Notes: generated by a model not told the origin, from the sequence alone. A stretch of DNA of 64,000 nt from Symsagittifera roscoffensis (GCF_963678635.1 NC_087068.1:44087759-44151758), one strand, 5' to 3'; shown: positions 45,430 through 57,500, numbered from the stretch's first letter. Numbers and translations are program-made.

Positions 45430-45793
45430 TTAAGAAATCTGTGTGGTCAGTGAAGCGGAGGGTTTTATCGAAGTGTCCCTCTCGCCTGTTAGTGCTGGTA
45501 ACAGGTCACATATTTTTGATCAAAAATTGAATCCCATGATTTGAGACTTCCCCAAACTCTTGCTTTTATCGTTCCTAGATACCTGTCGCACAAGGATTTG
45601 CCGCTGATTCCAATAGCCCTTCACGAGATATCCGTTGCTCAATCGATTGGGAAATAGTGTCTTTCCTTTCGCATGCAACCAACCGCTCTTTTGATTGGCA
45701 AAAAAAAACGGCAAACGTTTGGCAAATGCGATGTTCCATTTTTTCAAAGTCCCATCTTTGGTCTAAAAATTGTACAGATTGAGAACCAGCACT
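45430..45793 (-). CDS. Candidate two-exon gene fragment of unknown function
   Basis: A 211-nt open block at 45,583-45,793 is bordered by a good acceptor (TTTTCGTTTTCAG) and a donor (ACAG/GTATCT). It can splice over 88 bp (ending CTGTTACCAG) to 45,430-45,494, which ends in TAA with matching phase. The 91-residue product (WDFEKMEHRICQTFAVFFCQ near its start) has no recognised domain, and no clear upstream exon with a start codon fits. A 116-aa plus-strand frame (45,673-46,023) and another minus frame overlap the same stretch, so coding is uncertain. Confidence 0.2.
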
Positions 45794-46057
45794 CTGAAAA
45801 CGAAAATGAAAAACTGAAAAAAAATGTTACAATCCTAACCTTTGGGAAATCCTCACTTTACAGAGAGACCAAAACGGCAGGCATTTTGAATGTGTTTTCT
45901 TCAGTATCCAACGAAGCATCTAGTCAGATTGCCCTTTTCTTACTCCATCGAACTCAAAATGAGTCCTTTTGTATTTCAGCCCGGCAAATGAAAACTATAG
46001 AAAGCTTACGAGAGAGTTATTAAACACTTAAGCTTTTGGGACAGTTATCCTCCCTTC

Positions 46058-46257
46058 AACCAAAGATTTCTCAGTATTTATGACAAATGCCCCCACAGCC
46101 AACCAAAAATTTCTCAGTATTTGGGGCGACTGCCCCTCAGAACCAACTTAAGATTTCTCATAATTTGAGAACATGTGGTAACTGCCCCATGTGAAAACTG
46201 CTCACCACAACCCGTCAAAGATTACTCAGTATTTGGGAAACTGCCCCCCAAAACCCA
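46058..46257. repeat. Degenerate tandem repeat, ~43-bp unit, four copies
   Basis: Each unit reads AACCAAAGATTTCTCAGTAT-TT followed by a variable stretch and CTGCCCC. Units start near 46,058, 46,101, 46,141 and 46,206; the third has an extra ~20 bp. No coding capacity. Confidence 0.75.
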
Positions 46258-46337
46258 CTGTTTGAACCATAAGTCATTAAAGTGATTCGTATTAGAAATT
46301 TTCGAGGCTGAAGATCACAAATCAATAAAGAAAATAT

Positions 46338-46693
46338 AATTCAGTTTTAATCTTGAGTATTTCATCGACACATGGCAAATATTTCAGAGGCACAGTTTCT
46401 TCACATTCAGGGAACAGACTTAGTGCGTCCCTCTCAGGTTTCTCAGGTCTGTCGGTCATTTTCGATTTCTTCGACTTGGGCTCTGTTCGATGACTACCTG
46501 ATTATAGTTATCAAACAGGTAGTTATCAAACAGGTAGTCATCAAACAGAGCCCAATTCAAAGAAATCGAAAATGACCGACAGACCTGAGTAACCTGAGAG
46601 GGACGCACTAAGTCTGTTCCCTGAATGTGAAGAAACTGTGCCTCTGAAATATTTGCCATGTGTCGATGGTATACTCAAGATTAAAACTGAATT
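46338..46693. mobile_element. 356-bp near-perfect palindrome (hairpin element)
   Basis: AATTCAGTTTTAATCTTGAG at 46,338 is mirrored by its reverse complement ending at 46,693, and pairing continues inward for about 165 bp with only a few mismatches (through CATGGCAAATATTTCAGAGG and GGTCTGTCGGTCATTTTCGA). The centre holds three direct copies of a 15-bp word, GTAGTTATCAAACAG or GTAGTCATCAAACAG. Both strands give the same 67-aa open frame start, an artefact of symmetry. The very low divergence between arms suggests recent origin or continual correction. I found no clear target duplication. Confidence 0.9.
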
Positions 46694-47327
46694 AATTTTC
46701 GGCTGCCTCTTCCCTGTTTTCTCACTAGATTTCGGCCATCTTATAAACAAAGTATAGTATACGGATGCTATTAAAAATAGTAATAGTATATATTATATAG
46801 ATTAAATTTATTTTTTATAAGACAATACTCTTCGCCTGGCTAGAATTCATTTTGATTAAAAAACTATCGATAACCGCTTGAGTAGGACAATATTGAAGAA
46901 TTTTTTTCAGATATCTCTATTTTTTTAGAGCTACGGAAGGTTACAGAAACAATCAGCTCTGTTTTTTGTTCAGTTCACTAAATTTCCTAAATTACTGTCC
47001 CAAAATCACAAATCTCCGCCTCACAGTATGTTTCAAATTTTTCGTTGAAAATACCAAGTTTGCATACGACTGGGTTTAATTTATCGAAAATCACTACCCA
47101 GAAAAACAAATAGGGGGCGGGCGTTCACAATTTGCGCGGTGAGCAACTTGATTTTCCTTGTGTGTCTCAAGGATCCACTGGATACACCGACAATGTTTCT
47201 GCTTTTGTTTAAGAAAACTATTATCACCGTGTTGGATTTTTCTTGCCTGAAAAAATTGTTATTAAATTAAGGATTTTATTGAAATTGAATTTTACAATTC
47301 AAAGAAGAGGAGTCGATCAGAACTTAA
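46694..47327. other. Intergenic DNA, nothing specific
   Basis: AT-rich, with no gene, RNA or repeat recognised. Confidence 0.5.
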
Positions 47328-47335
47328 ATGAGCAC

Positions 47336-47784
47336 CAGGGGCAGATATAGGAATTCCTCGAGGGGGGGGGGGGGGGGGGGGCGGATTTCCAAAAATTTTC
47401 GAGGTCGAAAAATTTTTTTTAGGTAATATAAATTAATTTTTTGAGCTCTCCCAAAGCACTGTTTTGTCCCTATTTTGACAAAATTTTCTGCGCCGCAGGT
47501 AAAACTTTGAAAAAACAGTCCAAAAAAGGCGTTTTTAGGCACTTTTTGGAAATTTTTGACAAAAATTGCGCTGTTTTCGGCGCGTGCTCCCCCCTGAAAA
47601 TTAGTGTATATTGGCGCCCAAGTCGCCTTTAGAAAATTTTTAGGGTCCACCACCAAAAATGGATATTGGAAAATAGTCCAAATTGGGGACCCTTTGGATC
47701 GGCAGGGGGTCGATTCCCTGAGAAGAAGAAAGCGTACAACCCCCGCCCCCCCCCCCCACGCCTCCCTCCCTAAATCCGCCCCTG
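47336..47784. mobile_element. hAT-like MITE, CAGGGGCGGATC family, 449 bp with perfect TSD
   Basis: Starts CAGGGGCAGATATAGG and ends AAATCCGCCCCTG. ATGAGCAC is present on both sides (47,328-47,335 and 47,785-47,792), a perfect 8-bp duplication. A run of 20 G lies at 47,362-47,381, and a matching C-rich stretch lies before the 3' end, so the two termini could pair through them. This is the longest and best-bounded family member in the window. Open frames across it (110 aa on the minus strand) are shared family sequence, not genes. Confidence 0.95.
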
Positions 47785-48972
47785 ATGAGCACTACGGAGA
47801 GACAACTAACACCGACCTTCCCCTTGTTCTGATGGTCAACTTTGCAGAAGCCGAGAGATTGGAATTTGCTGCGGCAATAATACTGCTACATGATCGATAC
47901 ATTGAAAAAGGATGGCCATGAGACAGAGATAGGCTTCTTACTGCAATCACGAGAGCCACTTCTAAATTGGCAATTATTTATGGGCAGACAGGAGAGCTCT
48001 TTAAACATGAGTTTTAGGAATGACAGAAAAATTTCAATGTTTTGTAGGGAGCAGTTACGAAGAGAATCCAACTATTGAAAAAACAAATACCGAGACCTAT
48101 AAAGGAGTACTTTCATTATTCTTAACGTCTCTGGGACACTTATAATAACAGAACAAACTGAACAGTACAGCGTCGAAAAGTTTCCTGTTCTAGTATACTA
48201 GAAACATGATCAATTGACGTAAATATGGCTCTTACCGACAGGTTGAGCGCGAATTATACTACGTTCGAACATGTAAACCGTGAAATATGAAATATAAATT
48301 GTTCAGGTCAAATACGTTTTGAAAGGAGTTTAAACGGCAAAATTATTAAAATCTTCAAAAAAATAATTGAAAATGTTAATTTACGCCAGTCATTCTGCTG
48401 CGCGTGCGCAGTGAAACGAAACTACTCATATCTCATATCAATTGATTCTTGAAAATTTTCTGGATTTTTGTATAGCCTTGATGACTTACTGAGTTGATAA
48501 ATATTTTTAATGATTTGCTTCATAAGGTTGATTGCGGGGGAAAATAAAGCTCCTACAACGTTTTGCTGATATTACAAAAATCTTCATAAAATTTTACAGT
48601 CAGTAGTGACATACACGAAGAACTCTGCGATAATATCTTTTTATAAAGAGCTCTCTTAACAGGAAGTTTTATTTTTGTTTGAGAAAAAGACTTATATTAA
48701 ACTATAATTCTTTAAAAAGTGAATTAAATAAAAAACAAACCAGGTTATAGTGAGACTAGAATGGAGAAAATTCTGATCAAAGCTCGATTTTTTTTGCATT
48801 CAGCTCATAAAATATCCTGCTAACTTTCAAAAAATTTTCACAACGCTATTATTCCATGATCTCAAACAGTGCTTGCTGCATGGTTTCACTTTATTTAACA
48901 AAATTGGTCATTATTTTAAAGAAAAGTCTCTTTTATTGATTTTAATCATTTATTAATGAACCAAAACTAAAA

Positions 48973-49030
48973 AAATTAAATTGAAAATTGCAGCATTGTG
49001 TAAAAAATGCTGCAATTTTCAATTTAATTT
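48973..49030. repeat. Perfect 25-bp stem hairpin
   Basis: 48,973-48,997 (AAATTAAATTGAAAATTGCAG...) is exactly complementary to 49,006-49,030, with an 8-base loop GTGTAAAA. It is isolated, with no flanking element noticed. A pre-miRNA-like RNA is possible in principle, but the stem is perfectly matched and AT-rich. Confidence 0.85.
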
Positions 49031-52000
49031 TGTTACACTATCGAGTTTTTTTTTCATCAAACATTGGACAATCAATTGAGATTTGGATTAAACTATAAGG
49101 TGGTTTATTTCGGTTTGATTAATAGTTTTGTCACAATGTTTATTGAAAATCTAATGTTCCTGCTCTTAATGTAAGCTTCATACGTAAAAAGAGAAACGGT
49201 TTTACGAATAAAAATTTTATAACAAAACCAAAACATCACAATGCATAAAATTTGGTAGTTATTACAACTTTCAACAAACGTATCTTCTCCAAAAACTTGG
49301 GACAGGTCTTTGAACTCGTCAAAAAGTGTATTTGACACAGCCATTCCGTTTCACAATTTCTATTTTTGCAGTGAAAAGATAAGTCTTATTGAAAGAAATC
49401 CAATAAGTGATTGGCGTATTGAAAGAAACCCAATCTCTAGTATAAATTTGTAAAATTCTTTGGATTCAGTCAATTTAAAATTTGACATAGCCAGCCTGTT
49501 TCAAAGCGTCGTTCCTTTTTGAAGTGAAAAAAAAAGATTCTGAATATAGGATGGTTTTTTGATATTGTACAATTTCATTGTCAGACAGACTTATCATATT
49601 TTGCTGGATGTTAAATCAAAAATTTTCACAAAAGCACCAGGTCCATAAAACACTCTTTGCCAGAGTTGGGTTTCAAATTTGAAACAATTCCAAAGTTTTT
49701 AGCATAATTAGTTGTTTCGATTTGCCTTGCATATTTGTCGTTCTTTTGAACTTAAAAGACTTGGGAATAGCATCTTTTCTTGAATACACTTTTGAATATA
49801 AAAATTGACTGTCTTTGCGATTGTACAAACATTGATTCTATTGAAGTATTGTTTCATCAGGTGGGTCAGTATTCAAACAGTATAGTCGATTAGTTCAACA
49901 TAATTTACAAGGAAAGGGATGGAGAATATACATAGCTTACAAAGAAACAAATCAATCTTATTCATCTTAAGAAACATTATCTGAGTTCTAATCATAATCT
50001 ACAAAATTGCAGCATTTTTAAACGAAAATGAAAAAATTAATTTAAAAAAATGAATTTGATTTGATGAACACTTCTAATTGTTCTACTGATGGTCAAGTGC
50101 TTAAACAGAAGGCTTCGTTAAGATTGTGCTAAAAGAATAAGTGATGATAAGTATTTGATATTTTGTTTTGAATTAGCACTTTGCATTGCAGGAACTTGAA
50201 TCGGCAAGATTTTGTAAACAGTTTTTCTTAAAAATAAACAGGAAATTTTAATAAAGAAACTTTCATAAAACACAACAAGCTTTCGTTTAAAAAAAGTTTT
50301 GGTTCCTGCCCAAAAAAAAGATTTTTTAATTAACACTTTTTTTCAATTTTGCACGTCTTATATAAGAAATTTTAATGGACTCAACACTGCCTCGTATCTC
50401 TGTGGAAAATGTTAGATTGAGCTGTTCCATCTAAAATAGCCATGTCAGCAAATGTTATTTTGTAAGCCATGAAACTTTTCCCCCACAAATCAAAATTTCA
50501 CAAAATATTTTAAAAAGCTAAAAAACTGTAAAAAAAAACTAAGTTTGCGAAAAAGAAAAAGCAATCAAATCAAACTGAGTATCCTTCCAAAAATTTTCCA
50601 ATTTATGGATTTCAAAACTAAATTTAACTGGATTGTTTGCCCAAGTAAAAGGAAACTTAGTTAATAACATCACTTCAGTGATCTCGTATGGCAATTTCGA
50701 TAATTTATTGATTCTATTTCAGTTTTTGTCAAAGATTATTTCAATTTTGTATGACAGAGACCAGCTGAAACACTGCCTCTAATTCTGAAGCAAATCAAAA
50801 AAATTTCAAAGAATGTTCGAATTTTCCATTTTATCCAAATTTTCCAGAATAAGTATGAGCCTCGAACTCAAACCGAGTTAATTTTGGAGGAAAACTCATA
50901 GAACATATTCGAAAGATGCATCTAATATAAAACGAAAATAATTCAAGCATGGTAGAAGTGCACAATTTTCTAAATATACAGAAAAAACGTTTACATCTGT
51001 CAAAAACTGAATAGATGTTGCTTATACAAAAACTATAACTTCTGGGGAAAGTTTCACGGATCCATACCGAATATGAGATCACTGATTTAAAAGATTTTAT
51101 CCTGCTTAATTTAATTTAGGTTGGAGTGAAGTTTTTTACTAGCACACATGATGTGTGAAATTCAACCAAAAAGTTTCATAAAAACATGAAATCAGATAAT
51201 CGATATAGTGAGATAAAAAGTGAAAACATCACAGTTCAATTTTGGTTTTGCATTCGGCTCACAAAAGGTTCTGTTAACTTTAAACATAAATTTTGAATAC
51301 CACCATTCTTAAGTCGAATTATCGTACACTTTTACACGACTGGAAATGGTTATCATTCAAGAGGACTGAAAAAATTTGTGGGACTCTACAATGCAAACTA
51401 CTGCAGTTGTAGTTTTTGTAATGGCAAAACCGATTCAGTAAAGCACAAAAAAAAATTAGAATTTTACAAAATACTGAGAATTTTATTATTACAAACATTT
51501 TTAAGCAATCGGTAATGGTTATCAGCCAAGCCATTCGAATTTTTAATAAAGAATATGCCATGAAAAAACACTGCAGACGGACTAGTTTTGTGGTCATTAG
51601 GTGAAAAAAAAATAAGTTTTGAATTTTTTGTTATCGTTATAGATAACTTAGCTGGTCTTTTCTAAAATCAGAGAATCTGGAAATCATCTCTGTGCATGAC
51701 TCATTCTGGACATTTAGTTTGTTTATTATTGAAAACGATGAAGAAACACTTGAAAAATTTTTATTGGTTGACTTTAAAAAAGATGAAAATTACTTAGAAA
51801 GTAAAGATCACTTCTGATTATTTGATCTTTCTTTCAGGTACACTAAATTATATTAGTCCCATTCAGATTTTTTATACAGAAAGGATTGTGTATAACTACT
51901 TTTAATTTTTCAATCATTTTTTTATTTTAGCTGTAATCCTACCACTACAGTTTTTGCATTTTAAAAAATTTGTTTTTCGTAAATGATCCTTGATTTTTTC

Positions 52001-52312
52001 TATTTTTTTCGACCAAGAAGCTGCCATTGAATAAAAACAAAAGAGTTTCACGTCTTGAGTTTTGTAGAGATTACACATGACGACATGCTAGACATGCTGG
52101 ACAACTTAAACATTATGGCGTCCTCAAATGTCTGAATTGTATTTTTTCCACCTTTATAATAAAAAGAACTGAAAGCTCTATAAAGAAGAATCACTCCAGT
52201 ACTGTTTACTTGAAAAAATGTGAGTTTTCGAAATTGCTGACAAAAAATATTCGCTACAAATGAAGAGCCAAAACCACAGAACGAAATTTTTTTGCAACTG
52301 ATACTTTACTCA

Positions 52313-52437
52313 GAGGAAAATAAGCGGGTTTTGTGTCAAGGGCGGCTTCTTAGAAACACTCTATATCTTATATTCAGCTGTGTAAAGCACGTTGGTAGCT
52401 TTAGTTTTTTGACCCGAGAAGTTCGGACAGTAGCTTA
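52313..52437. repeat. Member 1 of a diverged dispersed repeat
   Basis: AGAGGAAAATAAGCGGGTTTTGTGTCAAGGGCGGCTTCTTAGAAACACTCTA ... TTCGGACAGTAGC aligns with 53,373-53,480 over most of its length. Function unknown. Confidence 0.6.
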
Positions 52438-52747
52438 GCTGTAAAATGGTTAAATGCGCTGTAAAATGAATACAATGTAAAAGAGGAGGAACAGTAAAAA
52501 ATGGCGATAAAAGCTACAAAATGATTTTTTCTCCTGTTTTTACGCCACAATTTTTTGGCGTCATTTGTATGAGTTTTATTGAAAAACTGTTCACATGCTT
52601 AAAACGCAGAAGTTGTCTCATTACTGGTGACTCCGACTCAGCTTATGTTAGCAAAATCACGACGGATTCTTTTTGGTCGAAAAGGTCGAAAATGTCAATT
52701 TTTAGTCGCAAAAGTACTGAATCTATAAATAATTAGACCAACAGTCT

Positions 52748-52818
52748 TGCGTGAGCGCGCGTGTGTGTAAGTGTGTGCGTGTGTGTGTTTAAGTGTGTGT
52801 GTATGTGCGTGTGTGTAT

Positions 52819-52851
<33 letters not shown>
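52748..52851. repeat. TG dinucleotide microsatellite
   Basis: GCGCGCGTGTGTGTAAGTGTG... continuing to a pure (GT)n run, with interruptions by A, C and AA. About 100 bp. Confidence 0.95.
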
Positions 52852-52852
<1 letters not shown>

Positions 52853-53181
52853 CAATTCTGGTTGCAAAAACCTAACAAACTAATTTTCAGTAGAAAAAAA
52901 ACTAAATTCCAGTCTCATGTCTGTCTGGTCACACATATCAACTCTTGATCACACAAATCACAACGGATCATTTGGATTGCAAAAATCTGGAAATGTCAAA
53001 ATGTGGTTGCAGAAACCTGGTTTGTAGCAGGTCTTGTGACTCTCCTGGGTCAATAATCCACAAATCAATGTTTGTAATTTCATCAATTTCATCTCAAAAA
53101 TGCTAATTGGTACAACCAAATTGTTTTGCGACACCCTGACAACGTGAAGCACTAGAGACGACGTCAATCACTAGAGTCGTT

Positions 53182-53480
53182 GACAATAATAGGGAGCATT
53201 CATGATATTTAGGCTTGTTCGAGGCTCAACAAATTGCCCAGCTGGCTCAAAAAAAATTCCATGGACGCTCAGTTTCATCTATTTTTATGCTCAAGAGGCC
53301 GAGTATAATCCTTTTTTTATTCAACCAGAGCCGCCGGAGGACCAAAATCTTTCAATTTTTGCTACTTTACACAGGGGAAAAACGGTTTTTGTATCAAGCA
53401 CGGCTTCCTGAACACCCTCTACATTGAGTAATCGTCTTTGTAGAGCATGTTTGCAGCTGTAGATTTTTGAGCACAGCAGT
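53182..53480. repeat. Member 2 of the diverged dispersed repeat, with a second shared segment
   Basis: 53,373-53,480 matches 52,313-52,437. 53,182-53,248 (GACAATAATAGGGAGCATTC ... AGGCTTGTTCGAGGCTCAA) matches 55,449-55,517 (GACAATACTAGGGAGCTTCG ...). The region 52.2-55.6 kb therefore contains at least two overlapping old duplicated segments. Confidence 0.6.
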
Positions 53481-53499
53481 TCGGACAGAGTTGTAATGT

Positions 53500-54445
53500 T
53501 CACGCTAAGAACCCGTATAGCGGCTGAATATCACAACACAAGGGTTCAAGCCATCAATCAACTTCTCCTCTCTCGAGGTAATATCTCTACATATTCGAGA
53601 ATGATGTGAACCGTCTCTCACCTCTCACACTTTATGAGTCAAGAACAACGTCAGATTTAAGTCAAAATTAAGTCTGTCAACTTTTCTACTGAATAGCAAC
53701 GCTGGTCTCAAGTCAAACAAATTGCAGTGAAAACAAACAAGTTAAATGAATGACTCATTTATAGTCGATAACTTGCCAATAGTTGTTTTGTAATTGAGTT
53801 CAAGGTATACGAAGCAATAATGTTTGCTCCACGTTTTTGATGAAACTGAGAGTAAATCAAACTGCAACGCGTGGCTCAGTTTCCTGGAATTACTAACTAA
53901 TCTTCTAAACAGAATTAGAGAAGTTAAGGTGCATAAACTGTTAAGATTTTTTTGGAACGAGGCTTATTGCTCTCAAGAAAACCTATAGAGGCTTGCGACC
54001 AACTGCCATCCGCAAAACAATCAGACACATCGCAATTAAACGCACGTGAATCAAGCTTTCGCAGGAGGACAAAAAATTCAAAAGGACAAAGGTAGGATCT
54101 AGTACTAAACGAGGAGCTGAAGTTGCTGTCCTCTGCTTTTGAATTTTGACGGCACGCAATGAACACCAGAGTGGCTGTTTTTTGTAAAACTTGTTTTTTT
54201 AGTAATGCGTTTAGTTTGTTTATTAGGGAAATTGTTAGGAATTGCCTTTTTTATTCGCACAAAATTGTACAAAACTTTTTTTGCGCACACAGTAGACCGG
54301 TTTGAATATCCTAAGGAAATCCATCAATAAAACAAAAGACAGAAAACAAAAAGGTGAACCCAAGGATCTACCACTGTTTGTTGAAACAATACAGCCGCTA
54401 ATAAAAAAATGATTTCGAACAATTATCTCGTAGCTTGTTTTGCAG
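53500..54445. other. Intergenic DNA, no gene recognised
   Basis: No domain or RNA gene was seen. Minus-strand frames at 53,924-54,456 overlap one another and show no motif. Confidence 0.4.
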
Positions 54446-54447
54446 GA

Positions 54448-54527
54448 AGTAATCATTATTATTATTGTAATTATTGTTTATCATTGTTTATTATTATTTA
54501 TTATTGTTTATCATTGTTTACGTTTTT
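54448..54527. repeat. ATT/TTATTGTTTATC simple repeat
   Basis: Alternating ATT trinucleotides and TATTGTTTATCATTGTTTAT words over ~80 bp. Confidence 0.85.
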
Positions 54528-54564
54528 GAAACAACAGAATGGTTTGTTGAAAATACATGAAAAA

Positions 54565-57500
54565 AGTAAATGAAAATGAGGCCGATAGGTGGAACAAGTG
54601 TAGCAGGCATGTCATCTAAAATTGGAAAATTTCAAATTTCAAATTTCATCAAAAACAATTTAACAAAAAACGAGCATGTAACATATTCACAACAAAGGAA
54701 CATAGAAGACAAAAATTCCGGAGAGAAAATTCATCAGGAACGGAAGAGCTTATTTAGGAGAAATGACACCAGATCCAAGCATGTGGCAAAAAAGCGAACC
54801 AAGAAAACTTTGAATAAATTTAGATAAAAATTGTTGGTGAAATGTCAAAATAAAGCACAAGTTTTGAGAAGTTATCTGAACAGAACTAACACAAGCAGAC
54901 TCCTCATTCAAATTAGACCAGTTTTATATGGATTTCCTTGGAGAATCAGTTGATTTGAAAACTTTGATGAAAAATATTTAAAAAGGAAAAGATTGGGAAC
55001 CATTTATTTGTGCGGAAAACATTATCATAACTTTATCAGTAAAGTTATCAGTTTCCTTGACAAATTGAAACCGAATTGGAAAAAAGACGAGAATTCAAAA
55101 AGAAAGCAAATAAAAAACAAACGGATAGTAAATTGGTGGAAACGCAAGGGAAAGAGACAAAAAACATCAGAATGCGATGGCAGATTTGTTTAGAAAATTT
55201 TTGGCTTTCAAAATGACAACACACACACATTGAGGAACGCTATGCTAAAACGAATCACGCAATGAACCACATGATGGGATTGTATGTGATTTCACACAAA
55301 CATGGCTTTCTTGTGCCAAAAATCTTATAACTCGACCCTATGTAATTTCATCGGTTCACCCAAAATTTTTCATCAGTTCAAAATTTTTCATCAGTTCACT
55401 CAAAACGTTTGCGATGCCCATACGACGTTGATCACTAGGTGTGCTCAGTGACAATACTAGGGAGCTTCGATGAGATTGAGGCTTGTTCGAGGCTCAAACA
55501 AATGTCCGGTTGGCTCCAATAAGTTTCCTTGGACGTTCAAGTTTTAGGTTCAAAGTATTAAACTGATCCAATCTCTGTTTTTTTTTTCTCTTGCTACATT
55601 CACTTTTTAAGGAAATATTTTGAAAAATCAAATCTTTTATTTGAGAAGTTGATAGCATTTTACTCCAGAAAAGAAAATAAACTTGTCAAGGTTGATAGTA
55701 AAGTTTCAGGCAAATTTCTTTTTGTTGTAGCCAGGTAGGATCTAAGCCATCAATTAGACTGCAGAAAAAAATGAGCCAAGCACAATTATTTTTTCTATTT
55801 CATCGAAAGATGGAAGAATAGAAAAACATTTGAAAGCGGCCACCCAAAAATATATCGTTGAACTTCGAAGTTTTTGCGCAAATACATAGATCTCTGTTCT
55901 CTTCTAGTTTTGAATAAGAAGCTCGATAGAAACAGACATTATTCGGGTTGGATGCAACACGTCGTTACTTGATCAGAAAATTAACCAAATCCATTCAATT
56001 AGATGGTCAAGAGAGCTGCAATAGTGATGGCAATAGGTTGAACAAACGTACCAAACGTGACAACCAGAATTGAAAAACTTCGAAGTTGTAGTGTCATTAA
56101 AGACAACTTATTAAAGAAAACGAACATAAAGCATATTCATAAGAAATGAAAGAAAAAGGCAAAAGTTCAGGAGAGAGTGCATCAGGAAGAAAAAGACGAG
56201 AAACCTAGAGAGACCATGAATGGGCAGGGGACTGGTTTAACGACGAGGAGAAGCAAAAAAAGTCAGAAAATAAAGGATGAGTGAACCGAGTTTAGATCCG
56301 AATAGTGACAGCCAGCGAATGAGGAAAAAAGGGACTCCGATAGGAAGTAGAGATGATGAGCGCAACAAGACAAAACGAAAAAAAAGCGCAATAATGAAAC
56401 AGTGCAGACGCAGTATGACTGAAACTTATATGACTGAAAGAGAACACTTGTCACAAAACGATTGAGTAGAAGTTTGGGAAAAAGATAAAGACAAAAAACA
56501 GTTCGAACTGGAAAATATTGGAGCAAAAATGCAAGAGAGTCTCAGAAGTCTAATTCTCTTCATGCAATATTTCGATATAATCGGAGATGACCGATTTTAA
56601 CGCACAGGCCGAAGCGGAAGAGCATCAAAAGTAGAGTAGCTTGGCAGACTGTTCATCATTCGAATCAATTTTTCGGCACCACGAAATTGCGAATAACTCA
56701 CCAACTTCAATTAAAAGCAAGGAACGACCAACACGGAAGTACTTACGACCGTCTTTAATCCCGTGCCCGATAAATCACAGTCAAGTAATGGGGATACCAG
56801 AGTGAGAAGTCACCATGGTGGGTTTTTTCAGCCAAGGAGAGAAGAATTGGAGAGGTGGAACTTCTCTTAAATCGTAGACTCTATCGGCTCTAACGAGATG
56901 AATGGACAATAGAAAAGGGCGATAGACCGCGCCAAAGAACCAAAATTGAGTCTAGCCATGGACGTGATTAAGAGAAACAAAGTCTTAAACTGGTGAAAAA
57001 AAAATGCCAGAACAGCAACCAAGACAGCATGAAATTTTGTGTTAACCATGATGCCGGAAAAAAATGCCAGAACAGCAACCAAGACAGCATGAAATTTTGT
57101 GTTAACCATGATGCCAGAAAAAAATGCCAGAACAGCAACCAAGACAGCATGAAATTTTGTGTTAACCATGAATAAATCAAGAAGCCTGGAGGAGCTCTGA
57201 ACAAGCGACAGCTATTAGCTCTGAAATACTCGAATAACTGAACCAATGTTAATTCACTGCCTGAACAAAATCCTGAACAGTCCAGCCCCAAACAAATCAC
57301 GAGCAGAGAACTAAAAAAAAACAACCAGCTCGATACGAGAAAAGTAGACAGAAAACTGAAAGTTGCCGCATTTAATGACTGAACCGCGCCGTTTTAGACT
57401 TAAATTAGCAAAACTGAATATTTACAAAAAAAATTTTACCTAGCACTTTTTTTTGTTATAAAATCTTTTTTTTTAAATGATTAGAACCTCCTGATGTAAT

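Larger units (their letters stand above)
47793..52747. other. Long AT-rich stretch, no gene recognised
   Basis: About 5 kb without a recognisable domain, RNA gene or full element. Two loosely similar segments near 48,770-48,860 and 51,230-51,310 share TTTTTTTGCATTCAGCTCA-like and TAACTTT words. Short frames (for example 49,105-49,344, 50,831-51,082 and 51,319-51,597, all minus) are Phe/Cys/Ile-rich and unrecognised. Confidence 0.45.

Noticed and set aside
46372-46659. Identical 67-aa frames starting MANISEAQFLHIQ on both strands
   Set aside because: Direct consequence of the 356-bp palindrome; not two genes.
47324-47656. 110-aa minus-strand frame with RPPPPPPLEEF end
   Set aside because: Lies inside the hAT-like MITE; the proline run is the G tract read in reverse.
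54570-54827. 85-aa Lys-rich plus frame as a gene
   Set aside because: It belongs to a decayed repeated segment whose relatives at 56.0 and 58.2 kb are interrupted differently.
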